The translations under genes and the position numbers were made by a program. This document shows, one piece after another, positions 34,683 through 44,900 of a stretch of 64,000 nucleotides of DNA. The notes under the pieces were generated by a model. The model worked only from the letters and a program-made list of their open reading frames with translations, was not told where the DNA came from and did no database searches. The stretch is from [Scytonema hofmanni] UTEX 2349 (GTDB lineage: Bacteria > Cyanobacteriota > Cyanobacteriia > Cyanobacteriales > Nostocaceae). Within the stretch, counting starts at the first letter, position 1; each line of letters opens with the position of its first letter. The DNA is taken from contig NZ_ALWD01000163.1 of NCBI RefSeq assembly GCF_000582685.1, forward strand, positions 62,001 through 126,000, written 5' to 3'.

Positions 34683-37202
34683 ATGACTAACTTTCATCTC
34701 AAAGTACAACGCATCGAACAGGTTTGCTTATTTGAATTAACTTGGGGAACCGCACAACGTCTCAGTGCCAAAATTCCCTATCCTGAAAGCTTGACATTTC
34801 TCTATCAAGAATGGCAACGCACCTATCTAAGTTTTTACAAAACATCTTTACGAGGGAGGGTAGAAAATTCCGGCACTCTTCAAACACCAACTCTTGATTG
34901 GCACGCAAAATTAGTACAAGCAGAGGCAAAATTTCTATCTGAATTTCATAGTTGGCTGCGTAGTAGCGAACTATATGAAATTAGGTCAGCAATAACTCAA
35001 GTATCATTATTATCTGCGAATTCCCAATCGGCAAATATTAATCTTTTTCTGACTTGTGATGCTTTAGAATTAGCACGCTTACCTTGGGAAAGTTGGGAGA
35101 TTTGTACAGAATTAGCTTTTTCTTTTGGCAAAATTAATATTGTTCGCAGTCCTATCAATATCCATAAATCAGTAGCCAAACAAAATCATACCCGTCACGG
35201 TAAATCTAGAGTTTTAGTAATTTTAGGTGATGATACAGGCTTAAATTTTGAAGCTGAAAAGAAAGCGATTCAAAAACTTAAACGCATTGTTGAAATTAAA
35301 TTTGTCGGATGGCAACCAGGAAAAAATATTGATGAACTCAAAGCTGAACTAAAAGAAGCTATTACATCAGAATTGGGATGGGATATTTTATTATTCGCTG
35401 GACATAGCAATGAAACAACTTTGACAGGTGGAGAAATTTCAATTGCCCCTAACACAACTTTATCAATTAGTGAAATTATACCTTTATTAAATCAAGCTTT
35501 AGAAAAAGGTTTGCAATTTGCTTTATTTAACTCTTGTAATGGTTTGAGTATTGCTAACACACTGATTGATTTAGGATTAAGTCAAGTAGCTATTATGCGT
35601 GAACCAGTTCATAATAAAGTTGCTTCTGACTTTCTGCTACATTTTCTACAAATATTGGCTCAATATAAAGATGTACAAGAAGCCTTAACATCAGCTTGTC
35701 AGCATCTGAAATTAGAAGATAATTTGACGTATCCGAGTGCATATCTTATTCCTTCTTTATTTCTCCATCCAGAGGCAAACTTATTTCACTTTAATCCCAG
35801 TTTTATTGAAAACTTACGAAAACTTAGTCCATCTCGACTTGAAACTATTGCTCTTTCAGCTTTATTTATTATTACTACACAGTTGCCTATACAGAATAAT
35901 TTATTAGCACAGCGTTTAAGAGTACAAGCTATTTATCGTCAATTAACAGGACAAACTCAAGCAAAAGAAACTCCTCCAGTTTTATTGGTACAAATTGATG
36001 AAAAATCACTTAGGGATGCAACAAAAGACTCAAAACTGTCCAATGCAAGACAGATGGATAGAAAATATTTTGCCAGGATAATTGATAAATTGCGAGCAAA
36101 AGGTGCTAGGGTAATCGGCATTGATTATTTATTGGATCGATACCAGGGAGAGAATGATAGAGTATTAGCGAAATCTCTTCAAAGTGGAGTGAATTCATCT
36201 CAGTCAACATGGTTTGTTTTGGCAGAAACTAATGCTGGAACTGGAGAAAGGCTGAAAGTTTTACCTGAAATTGCTAGTCCTAATTGGACTTTGCGAGGGG
36301 AAATTGAGGTTATACCAGGTTATATGCAACTTTTATCCCTAGCAGATAAATATAAATCCCCATTATACTTTTCTAATTTATTAGCAATATCGTATCAGTT
36401 ACAGAAGCTAGAACCACAAACAGCTATTACAACAAATAAAAAACAACAAGGAGTGATTACAGTTGCAGATACGCAAGCACTACAACCACCCCAACCTCAA
36501 TTAAATAGTAAAACAAACTTCAGTCAGCAGATTGAACAGTTTCTGAAGGAAAATAATCTTAAGCATATTACTAGCTTTACATCACCGCGAATTCATTTAC
36601 AGCCAATCACAAAATTTAGCTATTATTTTAGTCAAATGTGGTTACATCCAATAGTTGATTTTTCTGTGCCTCCAAATCAGGTATATCGCACTATTCCTGC
36701 TTGGCAATTGTTAGAAAATAGCAACAAAAATCCAGCTATATCTAATCTCGAAAATCAAATAGTCATCATTGCACCAGGGGGATATGGTGAAGCAGGAATG
36801 TCGAAAGATGGAGAAGATAACTTTAATTTACCTCCTGCGATAGAATTATGGCGACGCTTAGAAAATCCGGAAAATAGCAATGAGGTATTGACTGGTGGTG
36901 AAATTCATGCTTATAAAGTACATCACTTGTTAAATAACAGGATGGTTGTACCTATCCCAGATTTGTGGATGATTTTAATAGCTATTTTGCTTGGTAAAAC
37001 TTTATATTTTATAATACAAATTAATCCACATATCAAGTTACAAATTTTATTAGTTTCCGGTGCATTGACAGTAGTTTATGGTGTGGTCAGTTTGCAAATT
37101 TATCTTTCATCAATCGCGGTGATTTTACCTTGGTTTTTACCATCGCTGACGATTTGGTTATACGTAATGCCAGCATTTTTAAGGAAAAAAGTTGATGAAT
37201 AA
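34683..37202 (+). CDS. Membrane protein with N-terminal CHAT and extracytoplasmic CHASE2 domain
   Basis: 839 residues. The N-terminal about 370 residues are a CHAT domain lacking TPRs, with putative catalytic H241 in LLFAGHSNE and C285 in ALFNSCNGL. A hydrophobic segment at about 391-407 leads into a CHASE2 sensor domain (about 425-745), with VLLVQIDEKSL and RARGVRV-like KLRAKGARVIGIDYLLDR as landmarks. Three further membrane helices end the protein (about 760-835). Predicted topology is protease-like domain inside, CHASE2 outside, so an external signal could control an internal CHAT. CHASE2 is usually fused to kinases, adenylate cyclases or CHAT in cyanobacteria. It overlaps the DUF928 gene by 8 bp. 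Confidence 0.85.
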   Translation: MTNFHLKVQRIEQVCLFELTWGTAQRLSAKIPYPESLTFLYQEWQRTYLSFYKTSLRGRVENSGTLQTPTLDWHAKLVQAEAKFLSEFHSWLRSSELYEIRSAITQVSLLSANSQSANINLFLTCDALELARLPWESWEICTELAFSFGKINIVRSPINIHKSVAKQNHTRHGKSRVLVILGDDTGLNFEAEKKAIQKLKRIVEIKFVGWQPGKNIDELKAELKEAITSELGWDILLFAGHSNETTLTGGEISIAPNTTLSISEIIPLLNQALEKGLQFALFNSCNGLSIANTLIDLGLSQVAIMREPVHNKVASDFLLHFLQILAQYKDVQEALTSACQHLKLEDNLTYPSAYLIPSLFLHPEANLFHFNPSFIENLRKLSPSRLETIALSALFIITTQLPIQNNLLAQRLRVQAIYRQLTGQTQAKETPPVLLVQIDEKSLRDATKDSKLSNARQMDRKYFARIIDKLRAKGARVIGIDYLLDRYQGENDRVLAKSLQSGVNSSQSTWFVLAETNAGTGERLKVLPEIASPNWTLRGEIEVIPGYMQLLSLADKYKSPLYFSNLLAISYQLQKLEPQTAITTNKKQQGVITVADTQALQPPQPQLNSKTNFSQQIEQFLKENNLKHITSFTSPRIHLQPITKFSYYFSQMWLHPIVDFSVPPNQVYRTIPAWQLLENSNKNPAISNLENQIVIIAPGGYGEAGMSKDGEDNFNLPPAIELWRRLENPENSNEVLTGGEIHAYKVHHLLNNRMVVPIPDLWMILIAILLGKTLYFIIQINPHIKLQILLVSGALTVVYGVVSLQIYLSSIAVILPWFLPSLTIWLYVMPAFLRKKVDE

Positions 37203-37917
37203 TTTCAATTATGTCAAGCCTTGCTTATTACTTTTGACGATAAATATTACTTGTTTGCCTTTATTGCCTAACCTGAATTCAAAAGCGGAAACAAAAAAAA
37301 CTAACCCTACTCTTTCTTGGGTTAATATTTTCTTACCTTTATCGAAACCAAAACCCCCTGTTAAACCACGTAAAGCTGTTGGTCGTGATCCTGGTTCATC
37401 TACACCAAATTCTGTTTGTATGATATCCCCAGATGCTCCTATGGATAAAACTAGAGTTGTTTGGAATAACCGTCCTTTATTTCTTTGGCAAGGAAACCCT
37501 CTCGAAGTAGGCTTGAATAAGGATAGAAAAACAAAGCTTTGGACTCAGAAAATCGCACCAGGGCAGCAATTTATAAATTATACAGGAGAATCCTTGCAAC
37601 CAGGTTTAAAATACTTTTGGGTGGTGTGGAATAAAGATTCTACAACTGGAGAAATGCAGGTGACTGCAAATATTCCATTTCAAGTCATGGAAACACAACA
37701 ACGCGATCGCATTACCAATGAATTAAAATCTCTAGAGAATCAATATAAAGGAGCCAATGGGGAAGCGATCGCACTCACAAAGGCTGACTATTTTATACAG
37801 CAAGAACTCTGGGCTGATGCGTTACAGCAAGCTTACTCCGTAGAAAAACCTTCTGCTGAGTTACTTAAAACACGCAAAGCCATTCTACAACAGATGAAAA
37901 CAGAGTGCGACAAGTAG
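37195..37917 (+). CDS. DUF928 family exported protein
   Basis: 240 residues from the ATG at 37195 (a TTG three bases earlier is less likely). It has a signal peptide (CLLLLTINITCLPLLPNLNS) with a spaced AAGGA RBS inside the upstream gene. The DUF928 signature is visible: AVGRDPGSSTPN, then FLWQGNPLEVGLN, LQPGLKYFWVVWN and a C-terminal helical part. Known context is CHASE2/CHAT operons of cyanobacteria, where its function is undefined; a periplasmic partner of the CHASE2 domain is a reasonable guess. It is the last gene before a terminator. Confidence 0.8.
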   Translation: MNNFNYVKPCLLLLTINITCLPLLPNLNSKAETKKTNPTLSWVNIFLPLSKPKPPVKPRKAVGRDPGSSTPNSVCMISPDAPMDKTRVVWNNRPLFLWQGNPLEVGLNKDRKTKLWTQKIAPGQQFINYTGESLQPGLKYFWVVWNKDSTTGEMQVTANIPFQVMETQQRDRITNELKSLENQYKGANGEAIALTKADYFIQQELWADALQQAYSVEKPSAELLKTRKAILQQMKTECDK

Positions 37918-37951
37918 AAAGTGTTCATAAAGCAGCAATCATATTTTTAGA

Positions 37952-37982
37952 AGATACTCAGATAAATTATCTGGGTATTTTT
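37952..37982 (+). terminator. Rho-independent terminator after DUF928
   Basis: ATACTCAGATA (37954-37964) and TATCTGGGTAT (37968-37978) form an 11-bp stem with one G-U pair and a 3-base loop. It is followed immediately by a TTTTT run. It ends the CHAT, CHAT-CHASE2 and DUF928 operon. Confidence 0.75.
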
Positions 37983-38149
37983 ATGTGTGTTCTCAGTCCA
38001 GGTTTTCTGGAGAGACAAAAACTCTGATAAAAGAAAAATATTCTCGAAAATTTACAAAAAAATATCAAATAGCTTAAAGCCTTATTTTATAAGAATTCTG
38101 AGCTAATTCATGAGCTAATTTGCAAGCACTTCCTCAGAAAAATCTCAAA

Positions 38150-38182
38150 TTTTGGCATATCCTCGCAAAGCTCAGAAATATA
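38150..38182 (+). promoter_or_regulatory. Island motif copy B, upstream of the outer-membrane-like gene
   Basis: TTTTGGCATATCCTC from 38150, with 14 bp between GCATA and AGAAATA (38174-38180). The start codon at 38310 is 129 bp further on. The rest of the 37918-38309 gap holds the terminator at 37952-37982 and no gene. Confidence 0.65.
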
Positions 38183-38309
38183 TAAATACGAGCGGACAAA
38201 GAGGAATCACCTCAAGTCAGAACTAACCTGTAATTCATCTATTTTAACAGGTTTAATCGTTCGTTTTCGTACAACTTTTCTCATCCCAAATATTAAGGAG
38301 TATACAACA

Positions 38310-38801
38310 ATGAAGGCTTTCAAATCTCTAGCTACTGTTTTTGCTGCTTCTGCGATCGCTTGCATTCCAATTTTATTTTCAACTCAATCAGCAAGTGCTG
38401 CAACTGGAATGGATGGAAGCTATATCGGAGTGGGAATTAACGGAGATGGAAGTGGTGTTCTACCTGCGGTGACAGGACGTATTGACTTTAAAAATTCACC
38501 AATTTCTATCCGTGCTACTGCAACAGGTGCTTGTGAAAGTGATGTCTGTGCAACTCTAGTGATACCTACAGTTACTTATGACATCGGTGTGGCAAAAGAC
38601 GTAAATATTTATGCAGGAGTTGGTGGTTCTGCGCTGACTGTAAACGATAGCACTTCCTCAGCTTCCTTCGGTACAGGAGCAGTATTGCAAGGTGGTGCAG
38701 AAGGTGCAGTTAGCAAAGATGTCGTGCTGTATGCTGATGCAACTTATTTCGCCAATGGGGGAGGAACACTTTGGAAAACTGGTGTAGGTTATCGGTTTTA
38801 A
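38310..38801 (+). CDS. Small exported beta-barrel-like protein
   Basis: 163 residues with a clear Sec signal peptide (FAASAIACIPILFSTQSASA) and an AAGGAG RBS. The mature part is beta-rich with alternating small and hydrophobic residues: SYIGVGINGDGSG, VNIYAGVGGSALTV, LYADATYFANGGG. It ends GVGYRF; a terminal Phe in a beta-strand is typical of outer-membrane proteins. At about 130 mature residues it would form only a small barrel. The family was not recognised. The upstream island motif puts it in the proposed regulon. Confidence 0.65.
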   Translation: MKAFKSLATVFAASAIACIPILFSTQSASAATGMDGSYIGVGINGDGSGVLPAVTGRIDFKNSPISIRATATGACESDVCATLVIPTVTYDIGVAKDVNIYAGVGGSALTVNDSTSSASFGTGAVLQGGAEGAVSKDVVLYADATYFANGGGTLWKTGVGYRF

Positions 38802-38825
38802 AAGTTTTGGTTAAAGAGAGATACA

Positions 38826-38860
38826 TTTTGGCATATCCTCTTTTCCTCTAGAAATACATA
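38826..38860 (+). promoter_or_regulatory. Island motif copy C, upstream of the first TPR gene
   Basis: TTTTGGCATATCCTC from 38826, 14 bp between GCATA and AGAAATA (38850-38856). It begins 25 bp after the preceding stop and lies 110 bp before the ATG at 38967. Confidence 0.65.
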
Positions 38861-38966
38861 TCCCTGTAAGCGAGCAAAACATAATTTCAACGGGTGCATT
38901 TATCTTAGTAAAACTTCATTCATCTAAGATCAATCCAACATCAACAAATATCAAGGAGTAGACAAA

Positions 38967-39638
38967 ATGAAAAACTTAAAATTAGCAGCACTAATCGCAG
39001 TTGTCGCAACAATCCTTTTTACTCCCCAAACTTTTGCGGGTAGCCTAAGCGATTCTAATGCATCGTATGTGACACAGGCAAATACTAAATTAAAACCCCA
39101 ATCAAAACTACCTAAAATCCAAACACTATCCAAGCTCAATTCTTCTCCCAAAGCTCGTAATGGTAATAATGTAGATGCTTTATTAACTCAAATCTCGGAA
39201 GATTTAGATAAAGGAAATTTTCAAAAAGGACTTGAAGGTTCTAATGCAGTCTTAAAACTTGACAAAAATAACTTTGCCGCTTACTTCTTTCGAGGATTTG
39301 CTTACAGCCATTTAGGACAATATGAAACAGCAATTGCAGATTTTGAGCAAGCGATACGTATTGACCCTAGTCCCGCTTATCCTTACTTTGGCAGAGGGTT
39401 GGCTCGCATTCAACTGGAAAAATATCGTGAGTCAATCGCAGATTTTGAGCAAACTATCAAAAGAAAACCTGAATTTGCTCACGCTTATTTTTGGAGAGGT
39501 ATCGCTAAAGCGAATTTAGCTCAAACAGATGAAGCAAAATCTGATTTACAAAAAGCTGCGGAACTTTATCAAAAACAACGAGATTCTGAAGCTGCGGAAC
39601 TAGCATTAAATGTATTGAAAGAAATTCATACAGCTTAA
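38967..39638 (+). CDS. Exported TPR protein
   Basis: 223 residues with a Sec signal (LAALIAVVATILFTPQTFAG) and an AAGGAG RBS. After a Pro/Ser/Lys-rich linker, residues about 75-205 are three TPRs of the 34-residue type, e.g. AAYFFRGFAYSHLGQYETAI with IADFEQAIRIDPS. It likely acts as a periplasmic adaptor. It resembles the next TPR gene (39832), and both lie directly before the truncated CHAT gene at 40509. Its own motif copy suggests independent transcription. Confidence 0.8.
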   Translation: MKNLKLAALIAVVATILFTPQTFAGSLSDSNASYVTQANTKLKPQSKLPKIQTLSKLNSSPKARNGNNVDALLTQISEDLDKGNFQKGLEGSNAVLKLDKNNFAAYFFRGFAYSHLGQYETAIADFEQAIRIDPSPAYPYFGRGLARIQLEKYRESIADFEQTIKRKPEFAHAYFWRGIAKANLAQTDEAKSDLQKAAELYQKQRDSEAAELALNVLKEIHTA

Positions 39639-39757
39639 AACTTGTTTTTGATTGAGATGTTGATTGTTTTCTCTGCTTTTAATTGCCAGGGGTTACTAGC
39701 TTCTGGCTAATGAATCAAGCTCATTTCAAGGGAGTAAGGACAAGCAAATATGGAACA

Positions 39758-39791
39758 TTTTTGCATATCCTCTCAACTCTCAGAAATACAT
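39758..39791 (+). promoter_or_regulatory. Island motif copy D, upstream of the second TPR gene
   Basis: TTTTTGCATATCCTC from 39758, 14 bp between GCATA and AGAAATA (39782-39788). It lies 43 bp before the ATG at 39832. Confidence 0.65.
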
Positions 39792-39831
39792 CATCTTGAA
39801 ACAGTAACCAATTTGTAAACACACAGGAGAC

Positions 39832-40398
39832 ATGACAATGAAAGGGTTAAAATTAGCAGTTACTTTGGTTGTATTGGGAGCAAGTTTTTATAGTGCTAAA
39901 GCGGATGCTCAAAACTTCCAAAATCCAAATCAATTGGCAGCACAAGTTTCACCGTTGCAAGAAAAACCACAGATTCGAGATTCCCAACTAAAACCAGCTA
40001 ACACAAGTGGCAATAGTTCCAGCGTTGAAACTCAATTATCGCAGGGTTATGACCTCTTAAATAAAAATGATTATAAAGGAGCAATTGAAGCATTTAACAA
40101 AGTTCTACAGACTGAACGTAATAATGAGAGTGCTACTTACGCTTATTTTGGTAGAGGAATTGCATATTTATCTACGGATAAATATGAGGCAGCAAAGTCA
40201 GATTTTGACCAAGTAATTGCGCTTGATGCTAAATTTGCTCATGCTTATTTTTTCCGGGCTGCTAGTCGATATCAATTACGCGATAAAGAAGCAGCAATTT
40301 TAGATTTAAATCAGGCAATTAGCCTTTTTAAAGCGCAAGGAAAACCAGAATTGGCGAAAAAAGCACAAGATATGATTGAAAAAATTCAGACTAGCTAG
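39832..40398 (+). CDS. Exported TPR protein
   Basis: 188 residues; the ATG at 39838 is better spaced from the GGAG box than the one at 39832. Signal peptide: LKLAVTLVVLGASFYSAKAD. Residues about 65-180 hold TPRs such as YAYFGRGIAYLSTDKYEAAK with FDQVIALDAKFAHAYFF. It is shorter than the neighbouring TPR gene by about one repeat but shares the C-terminal repeat and the Ala/Lys-rich end. It may form a complex with the inactive CHAT protein encoded next. Confidence 0.8.
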   Translation: MTMKGLKLAVTLVVLGASFYSAKADAQNFQNPNQLAAQVSPLQEKPQIRDSQLKPANTSGNSSSVETQLSQGYDLLNKNDYKGAIEAFNKVLQTERNNESATYAYFGRGIAYLSTDKYEAAKSDFDQVIALDAKFAHAYFFRAASRYQLRDKEAAILDLNQAISLFKAQGKPELAKKAQDMIEKIQTS

Positions 40399-40430
40399 AA
40401 CAATTTGAGATTGAATAATTCGATTAGCAA

Positions 40431-40457
40431 GGTGCGTTATTGTCAATGTAACGCACC
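40431..40457 (+). terminator. Hairpin between the TPR and CHAT genes
   Basis: GGTGCGTTA (40431-40439) pairs perfectly with TAACGCACC (40449-40457) around a 9-base loop. The following ACTATTTACC is not a strong U-run, so termination may be partial. Confidence 0.55.
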
Positions 40458-40508
40458 ACTATTTACCAGTACTTTCAACTCTAAAAACAATCTTTCACCA
40501 ATAGAAAC

Positions 40509-41909
40509 ATGATGAAAACATCAACAGAATATTTTCCCCACTTGATTACTAAAGTTGTTCCCACATTGCTTATTATGACAACTATTACAGCTAGTTATAA
40601 CAGTGCGATCGCTAACGATAAATTGCCTGCATTACAGTTAAATAAAATTAGTTTTAAGCAAACTGCAACTAAGCAAATCACGAAACCATTAACGAAAGAA
40701 TTTTCCCAATCTTCAGAAACATTAAACACAGAGCAAATTAAGCAGGTTGCTAAACAACAAAATGCCACAATTGTTCAATACTCAATTATTGCTGATGAAT
40801 CTGTAGTTAATGGAAAAACAGAGGCTCAAGAATCTGAATTATATATTTGGGTAATTAAACCTACAGGTGATGTGCAATTTCGTAAAGTTGACTTAAAAGC
40901 CTTGGGAGAGATAGAAAAAAATTCATTCCTTAATTTATTTAAAAGACATCGACACAACCTTGGTGCAAGAAGCGAAGTTACAAAAGGAGTTAAATTAAAA
41001 TACAATCCAAATAAAAACTTTTCCAGGACTGACTTGCAAAAGCTGCATCAAATATTAATTAAACCAATCGCTGATTTACTGCCACAAAAACCAAATGAAC
41101 CACTAATTTTTATTCCTCAAGGTGATTTATTCTCCGTTCCTTTTGCAGCTTTGCAAGATGAAAAAGGTAAGTATTTGATTGAGAAACATACTATTTCTAC
41201 TGCACCGTCAGTTCAGATATTAGATTTACTCTATCAACGAAAAAATAAAGGGAAGGGTGAACAATCATTTATCCCTACAAATATAACAGGTGATGAATTA
41301 TTAATAGTAGGAAATCCGACGGCGCCAAAAACACCCTTTAAAACAGGAAAGGAAATCTGTAAAGTTCCACCGTTACCAGGTGCAGAAAAAGAAGCCAAAA
41401 ACATTGCAGAGATGTTCCAAGCTCAACCATTAATAGGTGATGCTGCCACAGAAACCGCAATTGTGAAGAAAATGCCCCAAGCGCGAATTATTCACCTCGC
41501 CACATATACTTTACCCAATAATTGCGTTGAAGAAAACTCTCCTGGTGTGATTGCCCTTGCTTCCTCCGAGCGAGATGACGGTTGGTTGAAGACTGAAGAA
41601 ATCCAGAATTTAAACCTCAAAGCCGATTTAGTTGTTTTGGCTGGTTGCGATACAGCATTGGGAAAAATCACAGGTGATGGTGTCATTGGGCTTTCTCGTG
41701 CTTTTTTAGCCGCCGGTGCGGATAGCGTCATTGGTTCGCTATGGGACGTTGATGATATGAAGACAGCATTTCTTATAACTGAGTTTTATGGTAATTTAAG
41801 GAAAAATACGGATAAAGCGGGTGCATTACGTCAAGCGATGCTGGAAACGATGAAAAAGTATCCAAATCCTCAAGATTGGGCTGCTTTTACGTTGATTGGT
41901 TTGTTGTAG
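40509..41909 (+). CDS. Exported CHAT protein predicted to be catalytically inactive
   Basis: 466 residues with a long signal-like N-terminus (VVPTLLIMTTITASYNSAIA) and no TPRs. Residues about 85-466 align by eye with the CHAT end of the next gene: EQIKQVAKQQNATIVQYSII, LYIWVIKPTGDVQFRK, IFIPQGDLFSVPFAALQDEK. The histidine motif reads HLATYTL where the neighbours have H(F/I)ATHG, so the catalytic position is Tyr333; the codon is TAT. The nucleophile region keeps the cysteine (LAGCDTA, C380). A pseudoprotease or regulatory partner of an active CHAT is likely. The C-terminus is intact, so it is not a decayed gene. Confidence 0.85.
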   Translation: MMKTSTEYFPHLITKVVPTLLIMTTITASYNSAIANDKLPALQLNKISFKQTATKQITKPLTKEFSQSSETLNTEQIKQVAKQQNATIVQYSIIADESVVNGKTEAQESELYIWVIKPTGDVQFRKVDLKALGEIEKNSFLNLFKRHRHNLGARSEVTKGVKLKYNPNKNFSRTDLQKLHQILIKPIADLLPQKPNEPLIFIPQGDLFSVPFAALQDEKGKYLIEKHTISTAPSVQILDLLYQRKNKGKGEQSFIPTNITGDELLIVGNPTAPKTPFKTGKEICKVPPLPGAEKEAKNIAEMFQAQPLIGDAATETAIVKKMPQARIIHLATYTLPNNCVEENSPGVIALASSERDDGWLKTEEIQNLNLKADLVVLAGCDTALGKITGDGVIGLSRAFLAAGADSVIGSLWDVDDMKTAFLITEFYGNLRKNTDKAGALRQAMLETMKKYPNPQDWAAFTLIGLL

Positions 41910-41920
41910 TGGTGTGAGGT

Positions 41921-44900
41921 ATGACGATGCGTTCCTGCAAGCTTGGGTTAGGTGTGTTTATTTGTCTGTTGGCTGTTGTTTCGACTTCGTTGGGTTCTAG
42001 TTTGCCGATGGTGTTTGCTGCGTCGCGGGTTTTGGCGCAGAGTAATACTGAGCGTAAAGCAGAAGCTGATCGGCTTTTGAACGAAGGATTCGATTATCGT
42101 CGATTCGGTAAGGTTGAGCTAGCTTTAAAGTCTCATGGGCAAGCACTTCAAATTTATCGGGAAATAAAAGACCGTCGAGGTGAGGCTATGGCATTGTCCG
42201 CTTTCGGTGACGTATACATCAACTTGGGAAACTTTCCTAAAGGGATTGAATACTTTCAACAGTCTCTGGCGATCGCACGCTCGATCAAAAAGCCTGACAT
42301 CGAGTTTTGGATACTTTCATATCTTGGTAGTGCTTATTCTGGGCTGGGAAATTACCCGCAAGCAATTGAGTATGCAGAACAAAGCTTAATAATTTCAAGG
42401 CAATTAAAAGACAAGCAGAAGGAGGGTAATGCATTACAAGACTTGGGTACTGTGTATCGCAAATTGGGAGACTATCAAAAAGCAATTGACTATGTAGAGC
42501 AGGGATTGAAAATAGCACGGGAAGTCAAAAATGATTTAGAAGAGGGGAGCGCCTTAAAAGAATTGGGGGAGATTTACTGGTATGAGGGAGATTATGCGAA
42601 AGCAATTGAATATTTCCAACAGGGATTAAAAATTTTCCGGGATATCAAACGTCCTTATGCTGAAAGTACAGCGCTTGATGGTTTAGGTCGGGTTTATTGG
42701 AAACAAGGAAATTACTCCAAAGCGGTTGAGTATTTTACACAGGGATTGAGAATTTCACGGGAATTCAAAGACCGTCGAGGTGAGGGAATAGACTTATTAA
42801 ACTTGAGTAATGTTTATAGTGAACAGGGAAATTACCCAATAGCTATTGATTATTTACAACAGTCTTTATTAATTGCAGAGGAAACAAAAAACCTTCTTAG
42901 CAAAGGAAAAATACTAAATAATTTAGGCAATATTTTCTACAAACAGGGTAAGTTAGCCTTAGCAGAAACAACTCTTATCGAATCATTGAAGGTAAAAGAA
43001 TCTCTTCGAGATAGTAAATTGGGTGATAATCAAAAAGTTTCATTGTATGAAACCCAGCGCAATACATATAATACTCTACAAAAAGTCCTCATCGCCCAGA
43101 ATAAAATCGATGCAGCTTTAGAAATAGCTGAACGTAGTCGTTCTAGAGCTTTTGTAGAGTTATTAGCATCTCGCTTGACTGCTAACGCTAACGATGATTT
43201 AAAATCACCTCAAGCATTACAGAAACAAAAAAATACTAAATTACAAAATACTACTTTTGTTCAAAATTCAATTTTTTCTAGTTCTAATTTACCATTAGTA
43301 TTTACAGCATCGCAGATATTAGCGCAGACTAATAATGAGCGTAAAGCGGAAGCTGATAGGTTATTGAATCAAGGTATTCAGCAGTATCAAACAAGTCAAC
43401 TTACAGCAGCATTGAAGCTTTGGGAGCAAGCACTACAAATTTACCGCGAAATCAAAGACCGTCAAGGTGAAGGGAAAGTGCTGGCTAATATTGGTCTTGT
43501 TCATGATGCTTTTGGAGAATATAGAAAAGCTATTGAGTATCAAGAAAATGCATTGAATATCTTTCGAGAAATTGGAAATCGTCAAAACGAAGGAAAAGCA
43601 CTGGGCAATCTTGGTAACGCTTATATCGATTTGGGGGATTATCAGAAAGCATTTTACTATTACAATGAAAATTTGAAAATTGCACGAGAAATAAAAGACC
43701 CTCAAAGTGAGAGTGATGCTCTAGGAAATATAGGTCTTGTTTATGATGCTTGGGGAAAGTACCCTAAAGCCATTGAGTACCATCAACAAAGGTTAGCGAT
43801 CGCACGAGAAATTCAAGACCGTTTTGGTGAGGGTCAATCACTCGGAAATATAGGTATTGCCTATGATGCCTTAGGGAACTACCGCAAAGCAATTAAGTAC
43901 CATCAACAAGCCTTGGTAATTAACCGACAAATAAAAAACCGTCGCGGAGAAGCTATTTCACTGGGAAATCTTGGTAATGCCTACCATTCCTTGGGAAACT
44001 ACCCCGAAGCCATTAAGTATCATCAACAAAGCTTAACAATTAAACGAGAAATTCAAGACCGTCGTGGAGAGGGTATTTCACTTGTAAATCTCGGTAATAC
44101 CTACCATTCCTTGGGAGACTACCCCAAGGCAATTGAGTACCATCAACAAAGTTTAGCGATCGCCCGCGAAATCAAATATCGTAATGGTGAGGGTGCAGCA
44201 TTGGGGAATCTTGGTATTGCCTACCAAGCTTCAGGAAACTACCCTAAAGCCATTGAGTATCAACAACAAAGGTTGGCTCTAGCACGAGAAATTCAAGACC
44301 GTCTTGGTGAGGGTCAATCACTGGGAAATATAGGTGCTGCTTATGATACCTTGGGAGACTACCCCAAAGCCATTAATTACTACCAGCAAAGTTTAGCGAT
44401 CGCACTAGAAATAAAAGACCGTCTTGGTCAGGGTTCAGCACTAGGGAATCTTGGTACTGCTTATGGTGCTTTGGGAGACTACCCCAAAGCCATTGATTAC
44501 CAACAGCAAAGGTTGAAAATTGCACGGGAAATAAAAGACCGTCTTGGTGAAGGTCAATCGCTGAATAATCTAGGACTTGTTTTCTACAAACAAGGAAAAC
44601 TAACTTTAGCCGAAAGTACCCTAATTGAATGCATAAAAGTTTTGGAATCTCTGCGAGGTCGAGAATTAAAGGATAGTGAGAAAATCTCAATTTTTGAAAC
44701 CCAACGTAATACATATAATATTTTACAAAAAGTCCTCATCGCTCAGAATAAAACTGATGCAGCTTTAGAAATAGCCGAACGTAGTCGTGCTAGAGCATTT
44801 GTAGAGTTATTGGCGTCTCGCTTAACTGCTAACGATGATTTCAAATCACCTCAACCATTAGAAAAACAAAAAAATACTAAATTACAAAATACTACTTTTG

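Noticed and set aside
38310..38801. Gasdermin-like pore protein paired with CHAT proteases
   Set aside because: CHAT or caspase genes can pair with bacterial gasdermins, but this protein has a signal peptide, small glycine-rich strands and a terminal Phe, which fit an outer-membrane protein; no gasdermin features were seen.
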